A DNA stretch of 45,189 bases from an uncultured Clostridia bacterium (GCA_947625555.1 CANQOT010000013.1:1-45189); one strand, 5' to 3'. Shown: positions 33,388 to 41,737, counted from the stretch's first letter. Made by a program: numbers and translations. The notes: generated by a model not told the origin, from the sequence alone.

Positions 33388-33971
33388 AAAAGAAAATTTT
33401 CGCGGGTCTTGCCGTTGTCGCGGTAGCTTGCTGCGGCCTCGCGGGCTGTTCTCTCACGCCCGATTCGACCGAGGACGGCTATGAGTTCCTCAACGAGATG
33501 TTGAAGGTCTCCTATTCCCGGATCGTCCTCACCGTCGAAAACGACTTCGGCGAGGATAAGCTCACGAGCGTCTACACGATGGTCTATGGCGAGGACGCCG
33601 TCACGGTCTCGTATAGCGTCGAGCGGTTCGCCCCGCTCTCTTCCGCCGTCGGCCCCATCGAAACCAAGACGGGCATGATCGAGATCGCGGGGGGCGAAGT
33701 GACCGTCACCGAAGGGGACGATATCGGCCTTACCGCCGCCGTCGCCGCGCTCCCGTTCGACTTCCGCGCGGAGTATTTCGAAAATGCCGACCTCGGCGGC
33801 AACTTCTTCTATGCCGACGTCAAGGATAGTGCGGGCTTTTTGGGCGAGCAGGTCGCATGCACGGAGATGAAGATTCAGGCGAACTTCGGCGAGGTGTTCT
33901 CGTCCATAGCAGTCAGATACGCGGCCTCTTCAGGGGAAGAGGTACGCGCCGCCTATTCCTTTACAAAATAA
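33384..33971 (+). CDS. Small lipoprotein of unknown function
   Basis: 195 residues. Signal peptide with lipobox LAGC, Cys22 lipidated. The mature part is beta-rich (VYTMVYGEDAVTVSYSV, MIEIAGGEVTVTEGDD, YAASSGEEVRAAYSF), without a recognised family. Start overlaps the nuclease stop by 4 nt, so it is made in step with that enzyme and may hold it at the cell surface or aid secretion. This is inference from coupling only. Confidence 0.75.
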   Translation: MKKKIFAGLAVVAVACCGLAGCSLTPDSTEDGYEFLNEMLKVSYSRIVLTVENDFGEDKLTSVYTMVYGEDAVTVSYSVERFAPLSSAVGPIETKTGMIEIAGGEVTVTEGDDIGLTAAVAALPFDFRAEYFENADLGGNFFYADVKDSAGFLGEQVACTEMKIQANFGEVFSSIAVRYAASSGEEVRAAYSFTK

Positions 33972-34018
33972 CATTATGTATGTTCACAAATTTCACAAAG
34001 ACTTTTTTTGCCGAATCC

Positions 34019-34047
34019 TTGCTTTATTCTGTGAAGTTTGTTATAAT
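34019..34047 (+). promoter_or_regulatory. Promoter of the RDD-ABC importer operon
   Basis: TTGCTT at 34019-34024, 17-nt spacer, TATAAT at 34042-34047 with an extended TGT before the -10. The transcript starts near 34054. No terminator is visible between the preceding stop (33971) and this promoter, so read-through from the deo operon is possible. Confidence 0.75.
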
Positions 34048-34066
34048 GGACAAGAGGTAATGGGGA

Positions 34067-34987
34067 ATGTTTGAACTGCGGAAAATCGGCTTTGTGAGAA
34101 GAGCTTCGGCGTTCCTCTTGGACGTGATCCTCCTCGCCGTGCTTACGACAGGCTTCATGTACCTCATTTCCCTTATCGCCGGATTCAGCCATCAGGAAGC
34201 CCTTGCGAACGAATACTATACCGCATGGGAGGATTATCGCAAGGAATACATGGGCGACATCGCTCCCTTCTATGGCTTTGAATATACGGAAGACGAGGAC
34301 GGCGGATATACTCTTACAAATAAAGAAGATGAAAAGGCCGCCGAGATCATCGAAGTGATCGAGGCAATGACGGATGATAAACCCTCCGAAGAGGAGGGCG
34401 ACGATCCCAAACTCGTTGCGGCATACAAGGCTTATCTCGAGCTTGCGAACGGCGTAAAGGACGAAAATGGCAACGTCGTCAAGAAGGCGATCCCCGCAGC
34501 GCTGGTAGATGCGCAGTACAGGTATGTGTACAGTCTCATCTTCATGATGCTCTCCATAGGGCTGCTGCTCGCCTATCTCGTCCTCGAATTCATCCTCCCC
34601 TTGATCCTCAAAAACGGACAGACGGTGGGAAAGAAAGTCTTTTCTATCGGGCTTGTCCGTCCCAACTGTGTAAAAATCACCAATTTGGCGCTCTTTGCGA
34701 GGACGATGGTCGGTAAATTCGCCTTCGAAACGATGTTCCCCGTCTTGCTCATCTTTATGTTCTTCTTTGGGGGGCTCGGGATCCTTGCAATCATTCTCCT
34801 TGCCGCACTGCTTCTTTTGAATATCATCCTGTTCTTTGCGACGAAGAACAGAACGCCCATCCACGACCTGCTCGCAGGCACCGTCGCGGTGGATCTGAAG
34901 CTCCAGATGATCTACTATTCGGAAGACGAGCTCAACGAGGCCAAGTCGCTCCTCCATGCGGAGGCAGTCGAAAACTCGAAGAGCTAA
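34067..34987 (+). CDS. RDD family membrane protein
   Basis: 306 residues. The RDD signature is clear: RRASAFLLDVILL at the start, GQTVGKKVFSIGLVRP in the middle and PIHDLLAGTVAVDL at the end. Three to four membrane helices (about 15-38, 150-178, 222-268). An acidic external loop of about 100 residues (40-145) between the first two helices is longer than in most RDD proteins. GAGG at 34054-34057 serves as ribosome site. Function of the family is not settled; it is first in line with an ABC importer 38 nt downstream without a terminator between, so co-expression is likely. Confidence 0.85.
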   Translation: MFELRKIGFVRRASAFLLDVILLAVLTTGFMYLISLIAGFSHQEALANEYYTAWEDYRKEYMGDIAPFYGFEYTEDEDGGYTLTNKEDEKAAEIIEVIEAMTDDKPSEEEGDDPKLVAAYKAYLELANGVKDENGNVVKKAIPAALVDAQYRYVYSLIFMMLSIGLLLAYLVLEFILPLILKNGQTVGKKVFSIGLVRPNCVKITNLALFARTMVGKFAFETMFPVLLIFMFFFGGLGILAIILLAALLLLNIILFFATKNRTPIHDLLAGTVAVDLKLQMIYYSEDELNEAKSLLHAEAVENSKS

Positions 34988-35025
34988 CGATAGCACGACA
35001 CAAAAAACACGATAAGGAAGAAGCT

Positions 35026-36498
35026 ATGAAAGTCGTATTGCAAAACCTCACCAAGATCTTCCCGAGCCGCAACAAGAAGGAAAAAAACGGCGAAGTCATC
35101 GCCGTCAACGACTTCAATCTCGAGATCCCCGACGGCAAGCTCATCGGCCTTTTGGGTCCCTCGGGATGCGGCAAGAGCACCACGCTGTATATGATCAGCG
35201 GGTTGCAGACGCCGACGCGAGGTAAGATCTTCTTCGGCGACGACGACGTCACCAAACTTGCCCCGGAAAACAGAGGCATCGGCCTTGTTTTCCAAAACTA
35301 TGCGCTATACCCGCATATGACGGTACAACAGAATATTCTATTCCCTTTGCAGAATCTGAAAGGTAATCAGAGGCTCTCCAAGGAAGAAATGCTCAAGCGT
35401 GCCAACGAGGTCGCGAAGCTCGTCCAGATCGACGAGTACATGCAGCGCAAACCCGCCGAACTTTCGGGCGGTCAGCAGCAACGCGTCGCCATCGCCCGTG
35501 CACTCGTCAAAATGCCCCGCGTTCTTCTTCTGGATGAGCCTCTTTCCAATCTCGACGCCCGTCTCCGCTTGCAGACGCGCGAGGAGATCAGAAGGATCCA
35601 GCGCGATACGGGAATTACGACCATCTTCGTCACGCACGACCAGGAGGAGGCGATGTCCATCTCCGACTATATCGTCGTCATGAAGCTCGGCGTCATCATG
35701 CAGACGGGCAAACCCCAGTGGGTGTACGACGATCCCGCCAACCTCTTCGTGGCGAAATTCCTCGGCGCGCCTCCCATCAACCTCTTCACGGGCAGAGTGG
35801 AGGGCGGCAAGCTCTTCATCGGCGAGGAGGACGTTTTGGACGTCGGGGACGTCGAGGATCAGGAAGTATATGTCGGCGTCCGTCCCGAGGGATTCCTCCT
35901 CACGGGGGAGGGCAGGCTCACCTGCTCCGTCTCGGGCGTGGACGTCATGGGCAGAGACGTCTCCGTCGTCTCCACGAATGCAAATTCGCTGAATGCGCTC
36001 GTTCGCGCCATTATAGCTTCCGACGATGCGGGCAAGATCGACGGCGACACCGTTAAATTCAACTTAAAACCGCATAAGGTGCTCATCTTTAATAAGGAGA
36101 CGGAAAAGCGCGTCTACTTCGGCGGGCAGATCGCCTCGCACGAGGCCATGCTCCAAAAGATGAAGGAAGAGGGGCAGGACTATGTGACCCACACGGGTCC
36201 CCTTCCCCGCGAGGCGGACGACAAACCCAAGGAAAAGAAGGAACTGCCCAAGACGAAGATGCAGGTCGTCGGGGGATTCTTCAAAAATTCCTTTAACAAG
36301 GTCAAGGGCCTCTTCAAAAAGAAGGGGACCGCGGAGGAAACTCCGGCAGAGAGCGACGAGGGCGGTGCCGCCGGAGCGCCTTCGGACGAGCCCGGGGACG
36401 AGACCCCGCGCGAAGAAGCGGCAACCGTCGAAACGAAGGAAGAGGCACCCATGCCCGAGACAGAGAGCTCGGAGAACACGTCCGATAGCGAGGTCTGA
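35026..36498 (+). CDS. Carbohydrate-type ABC importer ATPase (MalK/UgpC/MsmK family) with long acidic tail
   Basis: 490 residues, AAGGAAG at 35014-35020. Walker A GPSGCGKST, Q-loop LVFQNYALYPHM, signature LSGGQQQR, Walker B VLLLDEPLSNLDARLR and H-loop FVTHDQEEAM are complete; a regulatory TOBE-like beta domain (about 245-370) includes GVRPEGF. The usual length is about 360-380 residues. Here roughly 95-100 extra residues follow, first lysine-rich (KNSFNKVKGLFKKK), then an acidic Glu/Pro/Ala stretch that looks disordered. The partner permease begins with a similar low-complexity segment. It energises the importer encoded by the next three genes; the family often serves several importers. Confidence 0.95.
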   Translation: MKVVLQNLTKIFPSRNKKEKNGEVIAVNDFNLEIPDGKLIGLLGPSGCGKSTTLYMISGLQTPTRGKIFFGDDDVTKLAPENRGIGLVFQNYALYPHMTVQQNILFPLQNLKGNQRLSKEEMLKRANEVAKLVQIDEYMQRKPAELSGGQQQRVAIARALVKMPRVLLLDEPLSNLDARLRLQTREEIRRIQRDTGITTIFVTHDQEEAMSISDYIVVMKLGVIMQTGKPQWVYDDPANLFVAKFLGAPPINLFTGRVEGGKLFIGEEDVLDVGDVEDQEVYVGVRPEGFLLTGEGRLTCSVSGVDVMGRDVSVVSTNANSLNALVRAIIASDDAGKIDGDTVKFNLKPHKVLIFNKETEKRVYFGGQIASHEAMLQKMKEEGQDYVTHTGPLPREADDKPKEKKELPKTKMQVVGGFFKNSFNKVKGLFKKKGTAEETPAESDEGGAAGAPSDEPGDETPREEAATVETKEEAPMPETESSENTSDSEV

Positions 36499-36500
36499 AC

Positions 36501-37616
36501 ATGGATGAAGAAAAGACAACTTTGACCGAACAGATCTTGGCCGAAGAGGGCGCTCCCGCAGAGGCGGAGGTTTTGGCCAAAGGGGAGGACGTCCTTGCCG
36601 AGACGCCCGAAGAGGGGAAGCCCAAAAAGAAAAAGAAGGGCGGCAAGTGGCAGTCCAAGAACCAATGGAAGGCGTGGCTCTATCTTTTGCCCGCGCTCGC
36701 CATTTTGGCCGTCTTTACCGTTTGGCCCATCATCAACACGGTGCGTATGTCGATGCTCTATCGTGTCGACGCCGAGGGCAACGTCATCGGCTATCACAAT
36801 CTCGACGCAATGCGCGGATTCAAATACCAATTCGGGTTTGCGAACTTTGCCAGCGCCGTCCATTATAGCGGATTTTTGAACGCCTTGGGGAATACGATGC
36901 TCCTCACCGTGATCACGGTGCCCATCTCCACGATGCTCGCTCTCCTCATTGCGGTAGCGCTCAACTCCATCAAGCCTTTGAAGAAGGTGTACCAAACAGT
37001 CTTTTTCCTCCCCTATGTGACGAACTCCATCGCGATCGGTATGGTATTCATGGCGATGTTCCATATGGTCGGCATCGATCTTTCCAATCCGCAGTCGGTG
37101 GGGATCATCAACTCCATCATCAAGGCATTCGGCGGGAAACCCATCAACTGGGTCGATATGGGTTCGACGAAGGTCGCCAACATGGTAGTCCTCATCTTGT
37201 TCATCGTCTGGAACGCGTTGCCCTTCAAAATTTTGGTGCTCCTCGGCGGGCTCCAAAATGTCGATAAGCAGTATTACGATGCCGCCAAAGTGGACGGAGC
37301 ATCGCGTTTCCGCGTATTCTGGCGCGTGACCGTGCCCCTTCTCTCCCCGATGATCGCCTACGTCGTCATCACGGGCTTTATCGGCGGGTTCAAGGAGTAC
37401 ACGAGCGTCGTGGGTATCTTCGGCGATGCCATGGGCCCTACCGGCGGCGCACACCGTCTGGACACCATGGTCGGGTTTATTTACGATAACATCAACGGAA
37501 AGACGGAACTTTCCACACAGGGACGCGCAAGCGCAGCGGCGCTGATTTTGTTTGCGATCATTTTTGCCGTAACGATGATCAATTTCTATGTCAGCAAGAA
37601 GAAGGTCCATTATTAA
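36501..37616 (+). CDS. ABC importer permease, MalF/UgpA type
   Basis: 371 residues; the start lies 2 nt after the ATPase stop, with GAGG at 36490-36493. Residues 1-56 are an acidic then lysine-rich cytoplasmic extension (KPKKKKKGGKW). Six membrane helices follow, the first WLYLLPALAILAVFTVWPII. The EAA loop YYDAAKVDGASRFRVFWRV (ATPase contact) is at about residues 256-274. One half of the membrane channel of a carbohydrate-type (CUT1-like) importer. The substrate cannot be read from the permease. Confidence 0.94.
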   Translation: MDEEKTTLTEQILAEEGAPAEAEVLAKGEDVLAETPEEGKPKKKKKGGKWQSKNQWKAWLYLLPALAILAVFTVWPIINTVRMSMLYRVDAEGNVIGYHNLDAMRGFKYQFGFANFASAVHYSGFLNALGNTMLLTVITVPISTMLALLIAVALNSIKPLKKVYQTVFFLPYVTNSIAIGMVFMAMFHMVGIDLSNPQSVGIINSIIKAFGGKPINWVDMGSTKVANMVVLILFIVWNALPFKILVLLGGLQNVDKQYYDAAKVDGASRFRVFWRVTVPLLSPMIAYVVITGFIGGFKEYTSVVGIFGDAMGPTGGAHRLDTMVGFIYDNINGKTELSTQGRASAAALILFAIIFAVTMINFYVSKKKVHY

Positions 37617-37629
37617 GGAGGGGGGAGAT

Positions 37630-38607
37630 ATGGCAAATCAAATTTTGGCAAGCGCCTCCGTGGGCAAGCCCGCTATCATCGTTGCGGCCGTTCTCGCGGT
37701 CTTGATCCTCGGCATGGTCGTCACATGCGTTGTCCTCGTATGCCGGCGTAGCGCCGATTCGCGGCGCAAGACGAAGAAGTTCCTCGTAAAGGCCGCGCTC
37801 TATGCGTTCCTCACCGTCATGGCGGTCATCGTCCTGTTCCCGTTCTACTGGATGCTCATCTCGTCGGTCAAGACGCTCAATGAGTACAATCAGGCGGAAC
37901 CCACCCTTTGGCCCCAGCAATTCCAGTGGTCCAATTATGCCTTGGCGTTCACGGGCAATCTCAATCTCGGCAGACTGTTCCTGAACACAGTCATCGTCGG
38001 CGTCGTATCCACCCTTCTCTCCCTCGTCATCACGGTTCTTTCGGCCTATGCGTTCGCAAGGTTGGAATTCAAGGGGAAGAATATCCTCTTCGCGGCGCTT
38101 CTCGCGACGATGATGATCCCCGGGGAACTCTTCACAGTCACCAACTACATCACCGTGAGCGATCTCGGTTGGCTTCGCAGCTATTCGGTGCTCATCGTGC
38201 CCTTCCTCGTGAGCGTGTTCTACATCTACCTTCTCAGGCAGAACTTCATGCAGATCCCCAACGAGCTCTATCTCGCCGCCAAGGTAGACGGGACGAGCGA
38301 CCTCAAATATCTCTGGCGGGTGATGATCCCGCTCGCCTCGCCCACCCTCATCTCCATCACCATTTTGAAGATGATGGGCGCATGGAACTCCTATGTATGG
38401 CCCAACCTTGTCGCGAACGATCTTCCCCACAGGTTGATCACAGTCGGTTTGCGCGGGGCGGCCTTCAAGGACACGCTGACAGGGCTCACAAATTATCCCG
38501 CGCAGATGGCGGCCGTCGTGCTCGTCACGATCCCGCTGCTCATCGTGTTCCTGTTCTTCCGCAAATACATCATGCGCGGCGTCTCGCGGAGCGGTATCAA
38601 GGGGTAA
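37630..38607 (+). CDS. ABC importer permease, MalG/UgpE type
   Basis: 325 residues from the ATG at 37630, set by AAGGAGGGGGGAG at 37615-37627; the longer in-frame form from 37588 overlaps the previous gene. The EAA loop NELYLAAKVDGTSDLKYLWR is intact. An extra hydrophobic segment (about 13-36, IIVAAVLAVLILGMVVTCVVLV) stands before the usual first helix LYAFLTVMAVIVLFPFYWML, so seven rather than six helices are predicted, and the N-terminus would be external. Pairs with the MalF-type permease. Confidence 0.94.
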   Translation: MANQILASASVGKPAIIVAAVLAVLILGMVVTCVVLVCRRSADSRRKTKKFLVKAALYAFLTVMAVIVLFPFYWMLISSVKTLNEYNQAEPTLWPQQFQWSNYALAFTGNLNLGRLFLNTVIVGVVSTLLSLVITVLSAYAFARLEFKGKNILFAALLATMMIPGELFTVTNYITVSDLGWLRSYSVLIVPFLVSVFYIYLLRQNFMQIPNELYLAAKVDGTSDLKYLWRVMIPLASPTLISITILKMMGAWNSYVWPNLVANDLPHRLITVGLRGAAFKDTLTGLTNYPAQMAAVVLVTIPLLIVFLFFRKYIMRGVSRSGIKG

Positions 38608-38664
38608 AACGTAAGTCCCATTTCAACTTAAAAACCAAATAAAATTTATATAAAGGAGAACAGA

Positions 38665-40080
38665 ATGAAGAAGAAAATCGGCGCAGTAATGCTGGCAGGG
38701 GCAATGGCGTGCACAGTCGCAGTGGGGCTTACCGCCTGCGGCGGCTCGATCAAACCCGACTTTGAGTGGCCCGAGGAAGGGTTCAATACTTCCAAGAATG
38801 TGGAGATCACCTTCTACAACACGCAGGGCGATAACTTGCAGGAGATCACGCAAAAGCACATCGACAAATTCCAGGAGCTCTTCCCCAACATCAAAGTGAC
38901 CGCATCCAAGGGGGAAGAGGGGGGGTACGACGATCTGCGCGACAAGATCAACGATCAGATCGTTGCAGGCAACCAGCCCAATATCGCGTACTGCTATCCC
39001 GACCATGTCGCGCTCTACAACCGTGCGCTTGCCGTGCAGCCGCTCGACGATTTCCTCCCCGGCGGCGCTTTGGCAGATAAGACCGTCACGGCGACTACGG
39101 GCGAAGTCCCCTTCGGCATGACCGAAGAGGAGAAGGAATCCTTCATCGAAGGGTATTACAACGAGGGTTCGGCCTATGCAGACGGCAAGATGTACACGTT
39201 GCCCTTCTCCAAGTCGACGGAAGTTCTCTATTACAATAAGACTTTCTTCGATGCGCACGAAGAACTCAAAGTTCCCACGACTTGGGAAGAGATGGAACAA
39301 GTCTGCGCGAAGATCAAAGAGATCGACACGGATCCCCAGCACGTCGCATTCGGGTACGACTCCGAATCCAACTGGTTCATCACGATGTGCGAGCAATACG
39401 GCTCTCCCTATACCTCCGCGACGGGTGAGCACTACCTCTTCAACAACGCGAAGAACAAGGAGTTCGTCGGGAAGATGAAGGAGTGGTACGATAAGAAGTA
39501 CTTCACCACGCAGGCGATCTACGGTAGCTATACATCCGGTCTCTTCACGAAGCAGGAGTGCTACATGTGCATCGGTTCCTCCGCAGGTGCGACCAACCAG
39601 GTCCCCACCGCGACCGACGGCCAAACCGCGTTCGAAGTCGGCATTGCGCCCATTCCGCAGGTGGATCCCTCGAAACCCAAGGTCATCTCGCAGGGCCCGT
39701 CCCTCTGCATCTTTAAGAGCGACGATCCGCAGGAAGTCATCGCGAGCTGGCTCTTCGTGAAGTATATGACGACGGACGTCCTTTTCCAGGCAGAATTTTC
39801 TTCCAGCTCCGGCTATATGCCCGTCCTCAATTCCACGACGATGGAGAAGAGCGACGTTTATCAACAGTTCTTGAAGAAAGCGAGCGGTTTCAGCAAGACG
39901 GGCGTCGCCGCTAAGTGCGTCCAAGTCGGTATGGATCAGGAAAACGCATACTTCACTTCTCCCGCATTCAACGGCTCCTCTGCGGCGCGTGATGCTTCCG
40001 GGCAGCTGTTGCAGGATGTTTTTGCGGGGAAATCCATCGAACAGGCATTTGCGGATGCGATCGCGGCTTGCAAGAGTTAA
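38665..40080 (+). CDS. Extracellular solute-binding lipoprotein of the ABC importer (family 1, MalE-like)
   Basis: 471 residues. Lipobox LTAC, Cys25 lipidated. The mature part has the layout of family 1 binding proteins: VEITFYNTQGDNLQEITQ at the start, YADGKMYTLPFSKSTEVLYYN, FFDAHEELKVPTTWEEM, and a C-terminal EVIASWLFVKYMTT helix region. It captures the substrate outside the membrane and hands it to the two permeases. AAGGAG at 38653-38658 sets the start. The family binds mostly oligosaccharides, sugar phosphates or glycerol-phosphate compounds; the ligand here is unknown. The gene 10 nt downstream encodes a nuclease, which is an unusual partner. Confidence 0.94.
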   Translation: MKKKIGAVMLAGAMACTVAVGLTACGGSIKPDFEWPEEGFNTSKNVEITFYNTQGDNLQEITQKHIDKFQELFPNIKVTASKGEEGGYDDLRDKINDQIVAGNQPNIAYCYPDHVALYNRALAVQPLDDFLPGGALADKTVTATTGEVPFGMTEEEKESFIEGYYNEGSAYADGKMYTLPFSKSTEVLYYNKTFFDAHEELKVPTTWEEMEQVCAKIKEIDTDPQHVAFGYDSESNWFITMCEQYGSPYTSATGEHYLFNNAKNKEFVGKMKEWYDKKYFTTQAIYGSYTSGLFTKQECYMCIGSSAGATNQVPTATDGQTAFEVGIAPIPQVDPSKPKVISQGPSLCIFKSDDPQEVIASWLFVKYMTTDVLFQAEFSSSSGYMPVLNSTTMEKSDVYQQFLKKASGFSKTGVAAKCVQVGMDQENAYFTSPAFNGSSAARDASGQLLQDVFAGKSIEQAFADAIAACKS

Positions 40081-40090
40081 GGAGTAATTT

Positions 40091-41488
40091 ATGAATAAAT
40101 ATACCAAAGTATTTACGTCGCTCCTTTGTGCGTCGCTCATCGCCCTGCCCCTCATGGTGGGCTGTGGCACGAAGAATGAAGAGCCCGATCCGCCGGAGGA
40201 GCACGTCCATGTCGATTATGTTAGCCAGCTTCATCTCGACATGAGCTCCGAGACCAAGAAGCAGGAGGTCCGCGTCTATTTGTACATCGACGGGGATACC
40301 ACCCACTTCAAACCCGTGAATTACAACGGGGACGAGTTCGATATCTCCGACGGCACCATCAAGGCGCGTTATCTCGCAGTGGATACCCCCGAATCGACGG
40401 GCGAGATCCAAAAGTGGGGTCAGACCACCAAGAACTTCACGCATGATAAGCTCGATAGCGCAGATTCCATCATCGTGGAATCCGACGACGACAAGTGGAA
40501 CTTCGATTCGACCTCGTCCCACCGTCTCATGCTTTGGGTCTGGTACCGTCCGAGGGGAACGACCGAATACCGCAACCTCAACATCGAGCTCTTGCAGAAC
40601 GGCTTTGCGGCGCCTTCTTCCACCCGTAACACCCGTTACGGCGAGATCGGCCTCAAAGCGCTCGACCAGGCGAAAGCGGAAAAACTTCACCTCTATTCCG
40701 ATCCGAGCACCAAGGACGAGAACTTCTACGACGGCGAGATCACACCGCTCTCTTTGAAGGAACTCCGTTGCAGGATTAAGGAATTTGTGAACAAGTCCGT
40801 TGCCGTCGAGGGCATCGTCGTCGCCGAGTTCGGCAACTCCGTCTATATCGAGAGCAAGGAAGCGGACGCCGCCACGGGTCTCCACTATGGGATCTCTCTC
40901 TATTACGGCTACAAGCCGGGCTGGCTCGAGGACGTCGTCAAGATGGGCAACTATGTGAAGGTCGTCGGCAAGATCACCGAGTTCCAGGGCACCTATCAGA
41001 TCTCCGACGCACATTACGATCCTTTCGAGCCCGAAGATGAGACCAACTCCATCATTCTCGATGAAGAACATACCTACAATGGTTCCTTTGCCGAAATGAC
41101 GGCAGACCAGATCTTGAACGGCACCACCGACGTCCAACTCGTTACGGGTACAGACGAGAATGGCGAACCCGTCACGCAGACCTATACGATCAACACCGGG
41201 GACGCCGTCTCGAACACGACCGTCACCGTCAAAAACCTCACGGTAGACAGGTTCACGACCACCTCTTCCACGACGGATAGCAACGGCGCGATCTCCCTCT
41301 ATTGCAGTGACGGAAAGGGCAACACGATCGTAGTGCGCACCGAGCCCTTCATGGAGAACGGCGAGCTCGTCACGGGCGATCGGTTCAAAGGTAAGACGAT
41401 CAATGTCAAAGGTCTCGTCGAATATTTCCAGACCTCGGGCGAATACCAGATAAAAGTCCATCGTCTCGACTTTATCGAGATCCAGTAA
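40091..41488 (+). CDS. Thermonuclease-family (SNase-like) lipoprotein with putative OB-fold domain
   Basis: 465 residues; AAGGAG at 40079-40084 overlaps the preceding stop. Lipobox MVGC, Cys25 lipidated. Residues about 58-210 match staphylococcal nuclease: YIDGDTTHF with Asp69, then ARYLAVDTPES with Arg93, Asp98 and Glu101, and SSHRLMLWVW with Arg145, equivalent to Asp21, Arg35, Asp40, Glu43 and Arg87 of the S. aureus enzyme, so it should be active. Residues about 225-320 (SVAVEGIVVAEF, YVKVVGKITEFQGTYQIS) look like an OB-fold nucleic-acid-binding domain as in YhcR-type nucleases. A second beta domain (about 330-465) repeats that style (GKTINVKGLVEYFQTSGEYQI). A surface-held nuclease, cotranslated with the ABC importer. 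Confidence 0.88.
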   Translation: MNKYTKVFTSLLCASLIALPLMVGCGTKNEEPDPPEEHVHVDYVSQLHLDMSSETKKQEVRVYLYIDGDTTHFKPVNYNGDEFDISDGTIKARYLAVDTPESTGEIQKWGQTTKNFTHDKLDSADSIIVESDDDKWNFDSTSSHRLMLWVWYRPRGTTEYRNLNIELLQNGFAAPSSTRNTRYGEIGLKALDQAKAEKLHLYSDPSTKDENFYDGEITPLSLKELRCRIKEFVNKSVAVEGIVVAEFGNSVYIESKEADAATGLHYGISLYYGYKPGWLEDVVKMGNYVKVVGKITEFQGTYQISDAHYDPFEPEDETNSIILDEEHTYNGSFAEMTADQILNGTTDVQLVTGTDENGEPVTQTYTINTGDAVSNTTVTVKNLTVDRFTTTSSTTDSNGAISLYCSDGKGNTIVVRTEPFMENGELVTGDRFKGKTINVKGLVEYFQTSGEYQIKVHRLDFIEIQ

Positions 41489-41490
41489 CT

Positions 41491-41542
41491 GCGTCATTCC
41501 GAGGCTCCGCAGGAGCCGAGAGAATCCCCTCATACGAAGTCC
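41491..41542 (+). repeat. CGTCATTCCGAG-family repeat, direct copy 1
   Basis: CGTCATTCCGAGG, a GCTCC-GCA-GGAGC hairpin, then AGAGAATCCCC and ATACGAAGTCC. Near-identical to 41689-41737, where the hairpin arms are changed together (GCAC-GAA-GTGC). It begins only 3 nt after the nuclease stop. Confidence 0.75.
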
Positions 41543-41546
41543 TCAT

Positions 41547-41674
41547 GCCCCCTCCGTGGGGGAACGGCTCTCTTGCCCCCTCCGTGGGGGAAGAAAACAG
41601 CTCTCATGCCCCCTCCGTGGGGGAACAGCTCTCATGCCCCCTCCGTGGGAGGGGGGTAGGGGGGTGGGGCGACA
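41547..41674. repeat. Cluster of four CCCCCTCCGTGGG repeats
   Basis: GCCCCCTCCGTGGGGG units start at 41547, 41575, 41608 and 41636; the last is a full copy with GGGGGGTAGGGGGGTGGGG. Spacers (AACGGCTCTCTT, AAGAAAACAGCTCTCAT, AACAGCTCTCAT) are short and related to each other. With the flanking repeats they fill the whole 302-nt gap between the nuclease and the next lipoprotein. I see no gene and no clear terminator there. Confidence 0.8.
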
Positions 41675-41688
41675 CTCGCTGTCCCCCG

Positions 41689-41737
41689 CGTCATTCCGAG
41701 GCACGAAGTGCCGAGAGAATCCCCTAATACGAAGTCC
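41689..41737 (+). repeat. CGTCATTCCGAG-family repeat, direct copy 2
   Basis: Second copy of the element at 41491-41542; the small hairpin differs by compensating changes, GCAC-GAA-GTGC in place of GCTCC-GCA-GGAGC, which suggests that the stem itself is maintained. Confidence 0.75.

Noticed and set aside
38622-38650. Promoter before the solute-binding protein (TTCAAC, 17 nt, TTTATA)
   Set aside because: Both boxes are weak and the start point would fall on the ribosome site; cotranscription with the permeases is simpler.
41547-41674. Possible CRISPR array
   Set aside because: Units are only about 16 nt, the spacers are 12-17 nt and related to each other, there are four copies and no cas genes.
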